64,000 nucleotides of DNA from Rufibacter sediminis (lineage in GTDB: Bacteria > Bacteroidota > Bacteroidia > Cytophagales > Hymenobacteraceae). The notes beneath the pieces are model-generated. The model had not been told where the DNA came from. It saw only the letters and a program-made list of their open reading frames with translations, and searched no databases. The stretch spans positions 23,605 through 87,604 of the forward strand of contig NZ_JACOAF010000023.1 of NCBI RefSeq assembly GCF_014269285.1, read 5' to 3'. Below, piece after piece: positions 45,860 to 55,604 of the stretch; positions within the stretch are counted from its first letter, which is position 1; the number at the start of each line of letters is the position of its first letter. A program made the position numbers and the translations under genes.

Positions 45860-46768
45860 ATGAAACCCTTACATTTCAAAATCCCGAAAACGTCAGGTGA
45901 GTCTGTCCGGATCCAATATGATGAACAGCGCCACTTCTATGAGAACCTGCATTTCCACCCAGAACTGCAGATCATGGTCATCTGCGAAAGCACCGGCACC
46001 CGCTTCATAGGAGACAGCATTGGCAGTTTCAAGGCGGGAGACATCGTCGTGTTAGGGTCAAACCTCCCGCACGTGTTCCGGAACGACAAAAAGTACTACG
46101 AACCGGACTCTGAACTCAAAGCCACTAACATCTCGGTGTTTGTGGACCTTGCGGCCTTTGAAAATAACATTTTATCGCTTCCCGAAGCGCATGCGCTCCA
46201 AAAATTATTGCTCAACAGCAAACGGGGCCTGCGGATACGGGGCGAAACCAAGAGAAAAGTGGCCGCCCTGATCCAGGAAATGCGTACGCTGAACGGGTTT
46301 GAGAAAATCATCCAGATCCTGATCATCCTGAACCTGCTCTCCCACTCACATGAGGTGGAGATGCTTTCCTCGGTGGGGTTCAACGCCAACCTCAATGAGT
46401 CTGACAACCGGAAGATCAATGATGTGTTCTCCTACATCATGAACAACTTCTCTGAAGACATCAAACTCACCGATGCCGCCAATGTGGCCAACATGAGCGT
46501 GAATGCGTTTTGCCGGTATTTTAAGCAACACACCCAAAAAACGTTTTCCCAGTTCCTGAACGAAATCCGGATTGGGCATGCCTGCCGCCTGCTGATTGAG
46601 GACAAATGGAACATCCGGGAGACGGCGTTTGAATGCGGATATGACAACATCTCGTACTTCAACCGGCAGTTCAAAGACATCACCAACCTCACGCCCACTG
46701 AGTTTGTGAAACTCCACCACACCCGGTTCACGAATGAATTCTCATTGGTGGAAAGCGTCAAAGGGTAA
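45860..46768 (+). CDS. AraC-family regulator of the hydroxyproline operon
   Basis: 302 aa from the ATG at 45860 (MKPLHFKIPKTSGESVRIQY), where the conserved cupin begins; an in-frame ATG at 45746 adds a non-conserved stretch. N-terminal cupin (about 20-110, FHPELQIMVIC, GSNLPHVFRND) and C-terminal double helix-turn-helix (about 200-295, NMSVNAFCRYFKQHTQKTFS, GYDNISYFNRQFKDITNLTP). It is divergent from the DapA-like gene with 186 bases between, so it probably activates the hydroxyproline genes with the substrate or an intermediate as ligand. The regulator's ligand is inference. Confidence 0.9.
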   Translation: MKPLHFKIPKTSGESVRIQYDEQRHFYENLHFHPELQIMVICESTGTRFIGDSIGSFKAGDIVVLGSNLPHVFRNDKKYYEPDSELKATNISVFVDLAAFENNILSLPEAHALQKLLLNSKRGLRIRGETKRKVAALIQEMRTLNGFEKIIQILIILNLLSHSHEVEMLSSVGFNANLNESDNRKINDVFSYIMNNFSEDIKLTDAANVANMSVNAFCRYFKQHTQKTFSQFLNEIRIGHACRLLIEDKWNIRETAFECGYDNISYFNRQFKDITNLTPTEFVKLHHTRFTNEFSLVESVKG

Positions 46769-46792
46769 GCCCCGGCTGCTTATTTCACCCAA

Positions 46793-46845
46793 AACCCAAA
46801 AACGCTTCTAAAGACGGCAAGCCGTTTTAGAAGCGTTTTTGGGTT
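46793..46845. terminator. Bidirectional intrinsic terminator
   Basis: 20-bp perfect stem AACCCAAAAACGCTTCTAAA with its complement at 46826-46845, between the convergent AraC and S9 genes. It is not of the GGCC-type boundary family. Confidence 0.8.
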
Positions 46846-46864
46846 TTCAGGCGTAAAACAGAAG

Positions 46865-49174
46865 TTAGATTTTTTCCTGGTTATTGGTTTGCCAGGCGGG
46901 TGGGTCCAAGCCCAGCAAATGTTTCACGAAGAAATCGCGCCGCTTGTGCTCGCCGTAGTCACCGCCCGAGGAGTGGCCCATGCCGGGCACCATCAGAAAA
47001 TCAAAGTTCTTGTTGGCTTTGATGAGGGCATCTACCAGTTGCAGCGTAGAGGCGGGGTCTACGTTGTCATCCATCTCGCCCAACACCAGCATCAGCTTGC
47101 CCTGCAGTTTATGCGCGTTGACCACGTTGGAAGACGCCGCGTACTCCGGCCCGATGGGAAAGCCCATCCACTGCTCGTTCCACCACATCTTGTCCATGCG
47201 GTTGTCATGGCAACCCGCCGAGGAAACCGCCACTTTGTAGAACTCGGGGTGGAACAGCAAGGCTCCGGCCGAACTCTGCCCACCGGCGGAGGTCCCGAAG
47301 ATGCCCACCCGCGTCAGATCCAGCGAAGGATATTTCTGGGCGGCGGCTTTCATCCAGGCAATGCGGTCCGGGAAGCCGGCGTCTTTGATGTTTTTCCAGG
47401 CCACGTCCTGAAAAGCCTTGGACCGGTTTGAGGTCCCCATGCCATCCAATTGCACCACCACAAACCCCAGCTCCGCGAGCTCCTGCATGTGCCGCGACCC
47501 CGAATTAAAGGTTTTGGGCACAAACGAACTGTGCGGCCCGGCATAGATGTACTCAATCACGGGGTAAGTTTTGGCGGGATCAAAGTTGGTGGGCCGAACC
47601 AGGATTCCCCATATATCGGTTTTGCCGTCGCGGGCTTTGGCCGTAAACACCTCGGGGGCTTTCCATCCGGTTTTCTGCAACTCAGACGCGTCTGCTTTCT
47701 CCAGTTCCATCACCACTTTTCCGTCGGTAGCACTTCTGAGCACGGTCACCGAAGGCACATCTACCCGGGAGTACGTATCCACGAAATAGCGGAAGTCCGA
47801 GGAAAAGGTACCGGCGTGGTGGGCGTTCTCGCTGGTTAAGGCGGTGAGCCCCGTGCCGTCAAACTTCACCCGGTAGTACTGCACCAGATACGGGTCCTGC
47901 CCCGCCTCACGGCCACTGCCTTCAAAGAGGATGCTGCGGTTTTTCTCATCCACGTGTACTACCCTTCTGACCACCCAGTCGCCTTTGGTGATCTGGTTTT
48001 TGACCTGGCCCGTTTGGCCGTCATAGAGGTAAAGGTGGTTCCAGCCGTCGCGTTCAGACGTCCAGATGATTTCCTTGCCATCGGCTATGTCTTGTCTAAA
48101 CCGCTTGCCGCTGTAGTCTAGGAAGGTTTTGCTTTCCTCCTTGATAAGGTCCCGCACTTTGCCGGTCTCGGCGTTCACTTCCAGCACTTTGTAGACCTGG
48201 TGCCCGCGTTGGTTATACTCCACGGTGAAGGCCTGCCCGCTTTTCCGCCAGTTGGGGTTAGAGAGGTCATACTGTTGCCCCATGCCAAACAGCGCAGGAT
48301 CAACCGGCACTTGCCGTCTCTCGTCTACCAGAAAAAGCTGGGGTGCCCGCTGCGGCAGGGCATCGCCGGGTTTCAGATAATTGCGGGTATGCAGCTTAGG
48401 TTGCAGTTGGTCCAAAGGCGATGACTCCAGCAAGTACAGCAGATGCTCTTTGTTGGGCCGAACCCGATTGGTGGCCAGTTTCTTGGAATCTGGCGACCAT
48501 TCTATGTTAGAGGAATAATATTCGCCTGCCGAGCCGTCAAAGCTGAGCTGGTATTCCTCTTTTTTGTTTGCCACCGACCGGATGTACACGTTGTGGTTTT
48601 TGATGAGCGCCTCCCACTTTTTATCCGGAGAAAGCACCGGCTTGTTGCCTACATCGCTCCAGCGGTCACCCCAGTAACGGTTGTTCCGCTCCTCGGCTTT
48701 GCCCAGGTTCTGCAATTTGTACGAGCCCAGCGGCGTGCGCCACTTGGTTCCGTCCACGATGAACTCCAGGGCTTTCCCCTCTTCCGCAAACGTGATCTCA
48801 TTGAAGGGCAGGTTGTACGCGTCTACCGGTTTTCCTAAGGCGGCGGTGAGTTCTTTGGCGAGTTTCTGCTGGTCGAAGGCGGGTTTGCGGGAACGTTTCT
48901 GGGCATTGACCAGCACAAACTCCTTCCCTTTGGGTGTCTGCCGCGCGTACCAGAAAGCCTCTTTCCCCGCCTGCCAACTGAAGCGGGAGGGCGCGCAATA
49001 CACCTTCGTGTTCATGGCCACCTTCATTTTCTCGGCCCGCTCATAATCGGCGGAGGTTCCCTGCGCCCGCAGCACACCGGAACTCAGCAGCGCGATTACG
49101 CAAATCAGAATCTGTTTTAGCCCGGAGGTGGCACCACACGGCCTGGCCTTGGTTGAATGGGGGGAACGATGCAT
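46865..49174 (-). CDS. S9 family prolyl oligopeptidase/DPP IV-like peptidase (second)
   Basis: 769 aa, with a hydrophobic signal segment (LKQILICVIALLSSGVLRAQ) preceded by a basic N-terminal tail. A beta-propeller (about 60-500, repeated WSPDSKKL and DGWNHLYLYD) is followed by the alpha/beta-hydrolase domain with catalytic Ser in GTSAGGQSS, Asp in GEMDDNVDP and His in GMGHSSGG. It is probably periplasmic and cleaves at proline-containing sites. It differs from the S9 protein at 36672 in the Ser motif (GTSAGG, not GWSGGG), suggesting a different P1 preference. Confidence 0.88.
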   Translation of the reverse strand: MHRSPHSTKARPCGATSGLKQILICVIALLSSGVLRAQGTSADYERAEKMKVAMNTKVYCAPSRFSWQAGKEAFWYARQTPKGKEFVLVNAQKRSRKPAFDQQKLAKELTAALGKPVDAYNLPFNEITFAEEGKALEFIVDGTKWRTPLGSYKLQNLGKAEERNNRYWGDRWSDVGNKPVLSPDKKWEALIKNHNVYIRSVANKKEEYQLSFDGSAGEYYSSNIEWSPDSKKLATNRVRPNKEHLLYLLESSPLDQLQPKLHTRNYLKPGDALPQRAPQLFLVDERRQVPVDPALFGMGQQYDLSNPNWRKSGQAFTVEYNQRGHQVYKVLEVNAETGKVRDLIKEESKTFLDYSGKRFRQDIADGKEIIWTSERDGWNHLYLYDGQTGQVKNQITKGDWVVRRVVHVDEKNRSILFEGSGREAGQDPYLVQYYRVKFDGTGLTALTSENAHHAGTFSSDFRYFVDTYSRVDVPSVTVLRSATDGKVVMELEKADASELQKTGWKAPEVFTAKARDGKTDIWGILVRPTNFDPAKTYPVIEYIYAGPHSSFVPKTFNSGSRHMQELAELGFVVVQLDGMGTSNRSKAFQDVAWKNIKDAGFPDRIAWMKAAAQKYPSLDLTRVGIFGTSAGGQSSAGALLFHPEFYKVAVSSAGCHDNRMDKMWWNEQWMGFPIGPEYAASSNVVNAHKLQGKLMLVLGEMDDNVDPASTLQLVDALIKANKNFDFLMVPGMGHSSGGDYGEHKRRDFFVKHLLGLDPPAWQTNNQEKI

Positions 49175-49769
49175 TTCTGGAAGGGTTTAGAAGTTGTCTT
49201 CTGCAATTTGCCTGTAAAACAGCTATTTTATGTTCAGCATATTAGCAGCTCCTGATACAATATTAGCAGATCTGGAAGAGATGGTTTTTACTTCCGCCTG
49301 GACGGCGGATCACGCCACCTCTGCTAATGCGGCAGTAGCAAACAACCACGTTTTCCCGCGCTACGACCGTTCTGTTTTAAGCTTGATTTAGAACCTGTTT
49401 AATAAAGAAACAGCGATTAGCTTTTACCCTTGCTGTGTGTTCTCACCAGCAAGTGGGACGGCTCCTGTGCTGGGATTGTTGGTGAGAACACCAACAATGG
49501 CGGCTAATAGCCAATGGTGCCACTCTCCCACACAACGCCCGTTCTGTTTTAAGCCTAATTTAAAGAAAACAACCCCAAAACAGAACATAGGTTTACGGAT
49601 TGAAATATGCTGACTACCTCACTCCTCCTAAAAGCAAAACTCTCCTCCGTTTTGGCTTCTTTTTAAGAAATCGGCCCGGAAACGGAGGAGAGTTGCAGGA
49701 GAAGAAACAGAAGAGATTACCGCTAATATTCCTTTCCGGCTAAACCAGTGGAAGAAAAAACAGAGCGGG
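49175..49769. other. Gene-free 595-bp gap with small palindromes
   Basis: Contains ATTGTTGGTG-AGAA-CACCAACAAT (49475-49498), the small palindrome GGCTAATAGCC just after it, and three boundary hairpins (about 49374-49410, 49541-49586, 49639-49694). The last has AACTCTCCTCCGTTTT paired with GGAAACGGAGGAGAGTT and serves as the probable terminator of the M1 peptidase gene. No open frame looks coding. Confidence 0.6.
49639..49694. terminator. Boundary hairpin, well paired, near M1 peptidase 3' end
   Basis: Outer 17-base arms pair with one mismatch, inner TTTTGGCTTC/GAAATCGGCCC pairs weakly; 76 bases after the stop of the M1 gene. Confidence 0.6.
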
Positions 49770-51434
49770 TTAGTTACTTCCTTTCCGGGCGATCTCCACG
49801 TAGAAGTTAGGGTCCAGCGTTACCTCCGTTCCCGGTTTCACACCGCTTACTTCTTTCCAGGTGGTCACCGGCTCCAGCCATTTTTCTTTCCCGTTCAGGT
49901 ACACTTTCACGGGTAAGTTGAACCCGTCTACGGCGTTGCTCCAGCGGTACTTGAGGGTGTTGCCGCTGAATTGGTACTCCAACTGCGGAATACGGATGTC
50001 ACGGAGATACTGGTTGAAGAACGGCGTGAGGTCACGGCCCACCTGCTGGCTCAGATAGTTTTCAATCTGCTGCGTGGTCACAGTCTGGTGGTAGAACTCC
50101 TTGTTGAGCCCGCGCAGGATTTCGCGCCATTTCTTGTCATTGTTGACCACCTGCCGAAGCGTGTGCAGCATGTTGCCGCCTTTGGGGTACATGTCGCCGG
50201 AGCCTTTATGGTTCACGTTGTATTCGCCGATGATGGGCTGCTTGTTCCCGATGCCGGCCCGGGTCCCGATCACGTACTCGCTGCCGGCTTTCTTTCCGTA
50301 GTAATACTCCACAAACAGGTTCTCCGAGTAGTTGGTGAAACTCTCGTGAATCCACATGTCGGCGATGTCTTTGTAGGTGATGTTGTTGGCGAACCACTCG
50401 TGCCCGCTTTCATGAATGATGATGAAATCGAACTTCATGCCCCAGCCCGTGGAGCCGCTCGGATCTTTGCCCCGGTAGCCGTTCTTGTAGCCGTTGCCGT
50501 ACGTCACGGCGCTCTGGTGCTCCATGCCGGTGTAGGGCACCTCAATCAGTTTGAAACCGTCTTCATAGAACGGGTACGGCCCGAACCAGTGCTCAAAGGC
50601 TTTGAGCATGCGGGGCGCGTCTTTGAACTGCACCTTGGCTTTCTCCAGGTTCTCCTTCAGGACATAGTAATCCAGATCCAGCAGACCTTTCTCGCCCTTG
50701 TATTTCTCAGAGAAATGCACGTAGTCGCCAATGCTCAGGTTCACGCCGTAGTTGTTGATGGGGTTGGCCACAAACCAATGGAAGGTCTTGGTACCGTCCG
50801 GGTTCTGCTGCACGCCCCGGAGTTTCCCGTTGGAGACATCCATCAGATTCTGGGGCACGGTCACGCTGATCTGCATGCTGTCGGGCTCGTCGTACATGTG
50901 GTCTTTGCAGGGCCACCAAAGGCTGGCACCGTCGCCCTGATTGGAGTTCGCGATGAAGGGCTGGCCGTTGGCGTCTTTCTTCCAGGTGATGCCGCCGCTC
51001 CAGGGTGGGTTCTTGCTCACCACGGGTTTGCCGCCGTAATAGACTTCCACGGTGTTCACCGCACCCGCGGCTTGTTTCTCGGCGAGCTGCACAAACCAGG
51101 CATTGCCATCGCGCTGGAAGCTGAGTTCTTTGCCGTTCTGCGTCACTTTCTGCACCTGCATGGGCGGCTGCAAATCTACCTGCATCCGTTGGCTGGGCTT
51201 CAGGACTTTGTAGGTGATGGCGTTCATGCCCTGGAAGGTACTGTCCGCGGGGTTCACCTTCACGTTGAGGTGGTAGTACGTGAGGTCCCACCAAGCCCGC
51301 TCCGGGGTGATGCTCCCGCGCAGGGTATCCTGACGGGTGAAAGTTTTAGTCTGGGCCTGCGTCTGGGCAGCCAGCAGCAGGAGGAAGATAACCGTCAGAA
51401 CACCGGTTCTGGCGCGAAAAGTTGTAGATGACAT
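49770..51434 (-). CDS. M1 family aminopeptidase-like metallopeptidase
   Basis: 554 aa from the ATG at 51434 (MSSTTFRARTGVLTVIFLLL); signal peptide ends QTQAQ. The protein has the N-terminal saddle-like beta domain (about 40-230), then the zinc site HESGHEW with the third-ligand Glu in ADMWIHESFTNYSE (HExxH-x18-E), and a short C-terminal part. There is no large C-terminal helical domain, so this is the short M1 form. The family GAMEN substrate motif appears as GMEHQ. It probably trims N-terminal residues from peptides in the periplasm. Confidence 0.88.
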   Translation of the reverse strand: MSSTTFRARTGVLTVIFLLLLAAQTQAQTKTFTRQDTLRGSITPERAWWDLTYYHLNVKVNPADSTFQGMNAITYKVLKPSQRMQVDLQPPMQVQKVTQNGKELSFQRDGNAWFVQLAEKQAAGAVNTVEVYYGGKPVVSKNPPWSGGITWKKDANGQPFIANSNQGDGASLWWPCKDHMYDEPDSMQISVTVPQNLMDVSNGKLRGVQQNPDGTKTFHWFVANPINNYGVNLSIGDYVHFSEKYKGEKGLLDLDYYVLKENLEKAKVQFKDAPRMLKAFEHWFGPYPFYEDGFKLIEVPYTGMEHQSAVTYGNGYKNGYRGKDPSGSTGWGMKFDFIIIHESGHEWFANNITYKDIADMWIHESFTNYSENLFVEYYYGKKAGSEYVIGTRAGIGNKQPIIGEYNVNHKGSGDMYPKGGNMLHTLRQVVNNDKKWREILRGLNKEFYHQTVTTQQIENYLSQQVGRDLTPFFNQYLRDIRIPQLEYQFSGNTLKYRWSNAVDGFNLPVKVYLNGKEKWLEPVTTWKEVSGVKPGTEVTLDPNFYVEIARKGSN

Positions 51435-51450
51435 ACGAAATCTAATCTGG

Positions 51451-51490
51451 TGTTTTAAGGCTCGTTTTCTAAAACCAGCCCGGAAACGAA
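51451..51490. repeat. Boundary hairpin copy
   Basis: GTTTTAAGGCTCGTTTTC ... AAAACCAGCCCGGAAACG, between the GH127 stop and the M1 start. Confidence 0.5.
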
Positions 51491-51551
51491 TCATGCATAA
51501 AATGAAAAGTAACCCGGCCCGAGGTTCATCAGGCCGAGTTGTACAGTCTTT

Positions 51552-53528
51552 CTAGTAATTCAACAAAACGGCGTTGATCTTGGTAGGCAACCACACCTGC
51601 ATGGGACTTTTGCCCCGGTTGGCCCAGGCGTAGTACGGAATGGCCGTGATGGTTTTCTTCTGAGTAACCGCCGACAACCCATCGGCCCCGATGGAGATGA
51701 CTGGCACTTCGGCTTTCAGGGCCACCACGCCGTTTAGGAGCTGTTTTTGAAAAGTAGCCTCAAAACGGGTGTCCTGCGGCACCACCATGTTCCAGGCTTC
51801 CTGGCCGTTGTCCACGCCCTCCACGCAATACACAAGCGGGCCTCTCTGCAGGGCGATGCGGTTCTGGTTGTAGCTCAGGCTGTCTTTGGCCACCACTTTC
51901 TTCACGTCCATGGGAAAATCCAGCTCCAGGCGGTCTCCTTTTTTCCACTTCCGGTCGATGACGGCGTACCCCCGCTCCATTTTGTAGGGCACCGCTTTGC
52001 CGTTCAGTTTCAGGGTGAATTTGGCGGGCGTCTGGTCTGAGAAGCGGTACAGATCACCGGGCACGGGCTCGCCCTGCACCCAACCCGGAATCCGGAGGTG
52101 CAGCGGCGCAGCCGTGGCCCTGGCAGGGTTCAACGTAATGTCCACTTTGCCTTCCCAGGGATAATTGGTTTTCATTTCGAGCGGAAGATCTCCGTTAGGC
52201 GTCTTGAGGTTGGTCTGGCTCCCGATGTACAGATTCACCCACACCCCGTTGCCGGACTGCGCATAGATGTAATTGCCCAGCGAAGCGATCAGGCGGGAAA
52301 TATTGGCCGGACAGCAAGCCGTCCCGAACCATTCGCTGCGCTGGTGCTGCCCCCGTGAGGCCAGCGGGTTTCCGTAGAAAAACCGATCCCCGCTCAGCGA
52401 CAAGCCGTCCAGCGCCCCGTTGTAGAGGCTTCGTTCCAGCACGTCTACGTACTTGCTTTCGCCGGTCATGGAGCTCATGCGCTGGTTCCAGAACACCATG
52501 CCCACCGAGGCGCAGGTCTCACAGTACGCATGCTCGTTGGGCAGGTCATAGTCTTTGGAGAAGCCCTCGTTGCGGCCCGAGGAACCGATGCCGCCCGTGA
52601 TGTACATGTTGCGGTACACCACGTCTTCCCACACGTTTTTCATGGCGCCCATGTACGCTTCATCGCCTTTGAGCGCCGCCACATCGGCCGCGCCGGTGTA
52701 TAGGTACATGGCGCGCACGGCGTGGCCCGTGATCTGTTTCTGCAGTTTCACCGGCACCACATCCTGGGCGTAGGCCGTGTCTTTCCAATCGGTCCAGGTG
52801 TAGCCTTTGGCCAGTTTGCGGCCGCGTTCCTCCAGGAGCCAATCGGCTAAATCTAGGTACTTTTTGTTATTGGTGACTTTGTAAAGCTTCACCAGCGCCA
52901 GTTCCAGTTCCTGGTGACCGGTGACCCAGTGCTGCTTGATCGGCCCGAACAGCGAGGCGAAATGATCAGCGAATTTGGTGGCCACGTCCAGCAGTTTGCG
53001 TTTGCCGGTGGCGTCATAATAGGCCACGGCCGCCTCAATGAGGTGCCCGCCGTTGTAGTCTTCGTGCATGCTCATGTCGGTCCAGCGCTTCTCGGGGAAC
53101 TGGAGCGTGTAGTAGGTGTTCAGGTAACCGTCGGGTTGCTGGGCCTTGGCGATGAGGTCAATCCACTGATCGGCTTTCTTCTCCAGCTCGGGCGAGGGCT
53201 TGTTTTTAAGCGAATACGCGATCGCCTCCAGGGCTTTGTAGACATCGGAGTCATCGTAGAAAATACCCTTGAACTCGCCTTTCTTGAGACCGGCCGCGAT
53301 CTCGAAGTTCTGGATGCGGGGCGTTTTCACCTCGGTCTGCTCAATACAGACCGGAATGGTGACGGTGGCCACCTGGTCTACGCGGGGTTTCCAGAAGGCA
53401 TCGTTGATGGTGACCTGGGAGAAATTGACCGGCGCGATGTTCCGGAGGCCTCCCTGCGCGAAAGCACCCGTCTGCACCAGAAGCAAGGCGGCAAGGCGAA
53501 GTAGGTTCTTCTTCATTTTCTTAATCAT
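51552..53528 (-). CDS. GH127 beta-L-arabinofuranosidase (second)
   Basis: 658 aa; the signal peptide MKKNLLRLAALLLVQTGAFA begins at the internal ATG 53516, while 53528 is the first ATG. Catalytic zinc/cysteine motifs are YCETCAS and WFGTACCPAN. Unlike the protein at 26458 it has no C-terminal sugar-binding module. The order of conserved blocks (DSDVYKALEAIAY, TGHQELELALVKLYK, RMSSMTGESKYVDVLERSLY) is typical of the family. It lies directly downstream of the SusD gene on the same strand, so it is the glycan-degrading enzyme most closely tied to that uptake pair. It would release L-arabinose in the periplasm. Confidence 0.9.
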   Translation of the reverse strand: MIKKMKKNLLRLAALLLVQTGAFAQGGLRNIAPVNFSQVTINDAFWKPRVDQVATVTIPVCIEQTEVKTPRIQNFEIAAGLKKGEFKGIFYDDSDVYKALEAIAYSLKNKPSPELEKKADQWIDLIAKAQQPDGYLNTYYTLQFPEKRWTDMSMHEDYNGGHLIEAAVAYYDATGKRKLLDVATKFADHFASLFGPIKQHWVTGHQELELALVKLYKVTNNKKYLDLADWLLEERGRKLAKGYTWTDWKDTAYAQDVVPVKLQKQITGHAVRAMYLYTGAADVAALKGDEAYMGAMKNVWEDVVYRNMYITGGIGSSGRNEGFSKDYDLPNEHAYCETCASVGMVFWNQRMSSMTGESKYVDVLERSLYNGALDGLSLSGDRFFYGNPLASRGQHQRSEWFGTACCPANISRLIASLGNYIYAQSGNGVWVNLYIGSQTNLKTPNGDLPLEMKTNYPWEGKVDITLNPARATAAPLHLRIPGWVQGEPVPGDLYRFSDQTPAKFTLKLNGKAVPYKMERGYAVIDRKWKKGDRLELDFPMDVKKVVAKDSLSYNQNRIALQRGPLVYCVEGVDNGQEAWNMVVPQDTRFEATFQKQLLNGVVALKAEVPVISIGADGLSAVTQKKTITAIPYYAWANRGKSPMQVWLPTKINAVLLNY

Positions 53529-53993
53529 TTACCAAAATGAGTGTTCTATCATGAAGCGAAAAAATCATGGGAAACAGGCTCCCTAATCTTTCCGGAGCGA
53601 TTTCCTTTCCTGCGGGGAGCGCCTCCGGCGATGAGGTTCTCCGTCACCGTCAGCATCAATAGGCCATATTCTGGCTTGTACTGTTCTTGGGCTTACTCTG
53701 GAAAGCTGGAGAGGAAGTAATCAGCCTCTGCATTTATTCCCCGCCGATTCTCTTTTGAGCCTGTTTTCCGAAAACAAGCCCAAAACGGCAGCGTCCGCTT
53801 TTCCTCAGCCTTTCCTGCAAGAAACATGAATGGCCTTTAAAGTTGCTTCAGCCCGTTAGCTAATGGTAATACTATGTTAACAGCTGCGTAACCTTGCCGC
53901 CGTTGGAACGAGAAGCCCGGAAACTGAAACTGCTCACCAGCGCTTCCTTTCTGAAGCACCGGTGAGCAGATTTCTATTCAGGTGACGGTAAAA
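53529..53993. other. Gene-free 465-bp gap between susD and GH127
   Basis: Holds a boundary hairpin at about 53751-53786 (GAGCCTGTTTTC / GAAAACAAGC) and a bulged stem CTGCTCACC ... GGTGAGCAG with an inner GCTTC/GAAGC (53930-53969) that may end the susCD transcript. No open frame looks coding. Confidence 0.55.
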
Positions 53994-55592
53994 CTAGTAC
54001 CCGGGGTTCTGGGCCAGTTTCGGGTTTTTGTTGATTTCCTCTGCCGGGATGGGGAACAGGGCTTTGTTGTCACTGCTGGGACTGTGGTTAAACCAGGCTT
54101 TCCGGCTGAATACCCCGAAGCGGATCAAATCCTGTCTCCGGTGCGCCTCGGCGGCGAACTCCCAGCCCAGCTCATCCAGCATTCTTCCGTATTGGATGTC
54201 ACTGCCGCCGCTGCCGGGGCCAGACTGAACGTTTCCGTTCACATCCTGCAGGCCATAGTCGTAGGTACTGCCTTGCTTTAACTCGTCTCCGGTAACCGTG
54301 GCTTTGGCCAGATTGGTGCTACTGAAGGCGCGTTGGCGCACCTGCGACACCAACACCGCGGCCTCATCGGCGCGGCCTAGGCGCAGCAGGCTTTCCGCTT
54401 TCATCATCAGCACATCGGCGTAGCGCAGCATAGGAAAGTCATTGTCCAGCGAGCCAGTGGCGCCTTCCTTGATCTTATACTTCCCGATGCGGTAGCCGTG
54501 GTTTGACTCGGTGGCGGCCATACTGGGCAGCAGCTTCACGTAATCGATCACGACAGCGCCGGTGGAAGCATTCTTCTGCGGGCCCATGATCCAGGTGTCT
54601 TTCAGGCGAGTATCATCCGCATCATAGGTGTCCACGAACTGAGGCACTGCGGCGTTCCCGCCCCAGGGACCAGCCTGCATCTTGTAGACGAACCGGCTGG
54701 CGGGGTCCAGGGTTTTCATGTGCACCGTGTTGCCCGTGCCGTAAATCTGATCATACGGAATGGCGAAGATGATCTCCTTGGAGTTCTGGTTGGTGTAGGT
54801 AAAGACATCTGAGTAGTTCGCGTCCAGAGAGTATTTCTGGGCGGTGATGATGTCATCACACTGCTGTATGCATTTCTCCCACTGCGGCGTGCCGGTGTAC
54901 ACTCCGGCGTTCAGGTAGATCTTGGCCAATAAGGCTTTCACGCCCCATTTGTTCAGCTGACCGTAGGTTTTTGCAGGATCATCACTCAGGAGATCCACTA
55001 CTTCCAGCAGTTCTTTCTCCACGAAGTCATACACCTGCTTGCGGGTTTTCTGCTCCGGTAACTGAGTATCGTTGTAATCGGTGACGATGGGCACATTGCC
55101 GTGGTTGTCTAACAACAGGTAGTAGGCAAACGCCCGGGCGGCCCTAAGTTCTGCCACCAGCGCCTCTCTCCCGGCTTCTATGGCAATATCTCCAGCTTCA
55201 ATCTGCGACAGTACCCGGTTGGCAGTGGTGACGCTACTATAGGCACTGTTCCAGGTGTTCTGGGGCTGCCATTGCAGCGGAGTCCAGGTGTGCGTATGCA
55301 TCCGGAGATACGTACCGCCATCGTACCAGCCATTCGGGCGGGCGGGCGTGGCAATGGCATCGGCGCTTTCTTCCTGCAAATCAAAATACCCTTGCCAGCC
55401 CATCATCAATCCCCTAAATGAGGAATACACCGGGGCAATAATGGATGGGATGTCTCTTTCAGTTGGGTTGAAACTAGTGGCCAGTACCTCTGAGTACACC
55501 TCTTCATCCAGATTGGTACAGGAACTGATGGTGCCTACGGCCCCCAAGGTGGTAGCCAGGGTATATACAATTAATTTCTTTTTCATGATCAT
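53994..55592 (-). CDS. SusD/RagB-family surface glycan-binding lipoprotein
   Basis: 532 aa. The lipobox is GTISSC at about residues 20-25, giving a lipoprotein attached to the outer membrane; the first ATG is 55592 with an alternative at 55586. Tetratricopeptide-like helices and the RagB/SusD C-terminal pattern (DFPMLRYADVLMMKAESLLR, LGWEFAAEAHRRQDLIRFGV) are clear, ending NPKLAQNPGY. It caps the SusC transporter encoded just upstream and binds the oligosaccharide or glycopeptide. The ligand is unknown. Confidence 0.93.
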   Translation of the reverse strand: MIMKKKLIVYTLATTLGAVGTISSCTNLDEEVYSEVLATSFNPTERDIPSIIAPVYSSFRGLMMGWQGYFDLQEESADAIATPARPNGWYDGGTYLRMHTHTWTPLQWQPQNTWNSAYSSVTTANRVLSQIEAGDIAIEAGREALVAELRAARAFAYYLLLDNHGNVPIVTDYNDTQLPEQKTRKQVYDFVEKELLEVVDLLSDDPAKTYGQLNKWGVKALLAKIYLNAGVYTGTPQWEKCIQQCDDIITAQKYSLDANYSDVFTYTNQNSKEIIFAIPYDQIYGTGNTVHMKTLDPASRFVYKMQAGPWGGNAAVPQFVDTYDADDTRLKDTWIMGPQKNASTGAVVIDYVKLLPSMAATESNHGYRIGKYKIKEGATGSLDNDFPMLRYADVLMMKAESLLRLGRADEAAVLVSQVRQRAFSSTNLAKATVTGDELKQGSTYDYGLQDVNGNVQSGPGSGGSDIQYGRMLDELGWEFAAEAHRRQDLIRFGVFSRKAWFNHSPSSDNKALFPIPAEEINKNPKLAQNPGY

Positions 55593-55604
55593 ACTTTTAA
55601 AAAC

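Noticed and set aside
49971..51431. 486-codon open frame on the plus strand opposite the M1 peptidase gene
   Set aside because: It is the antisense shadow of a gene with intact catalytic motifs; its translation is low-complexity (V/H/A/L-rich) without recognisable domains.
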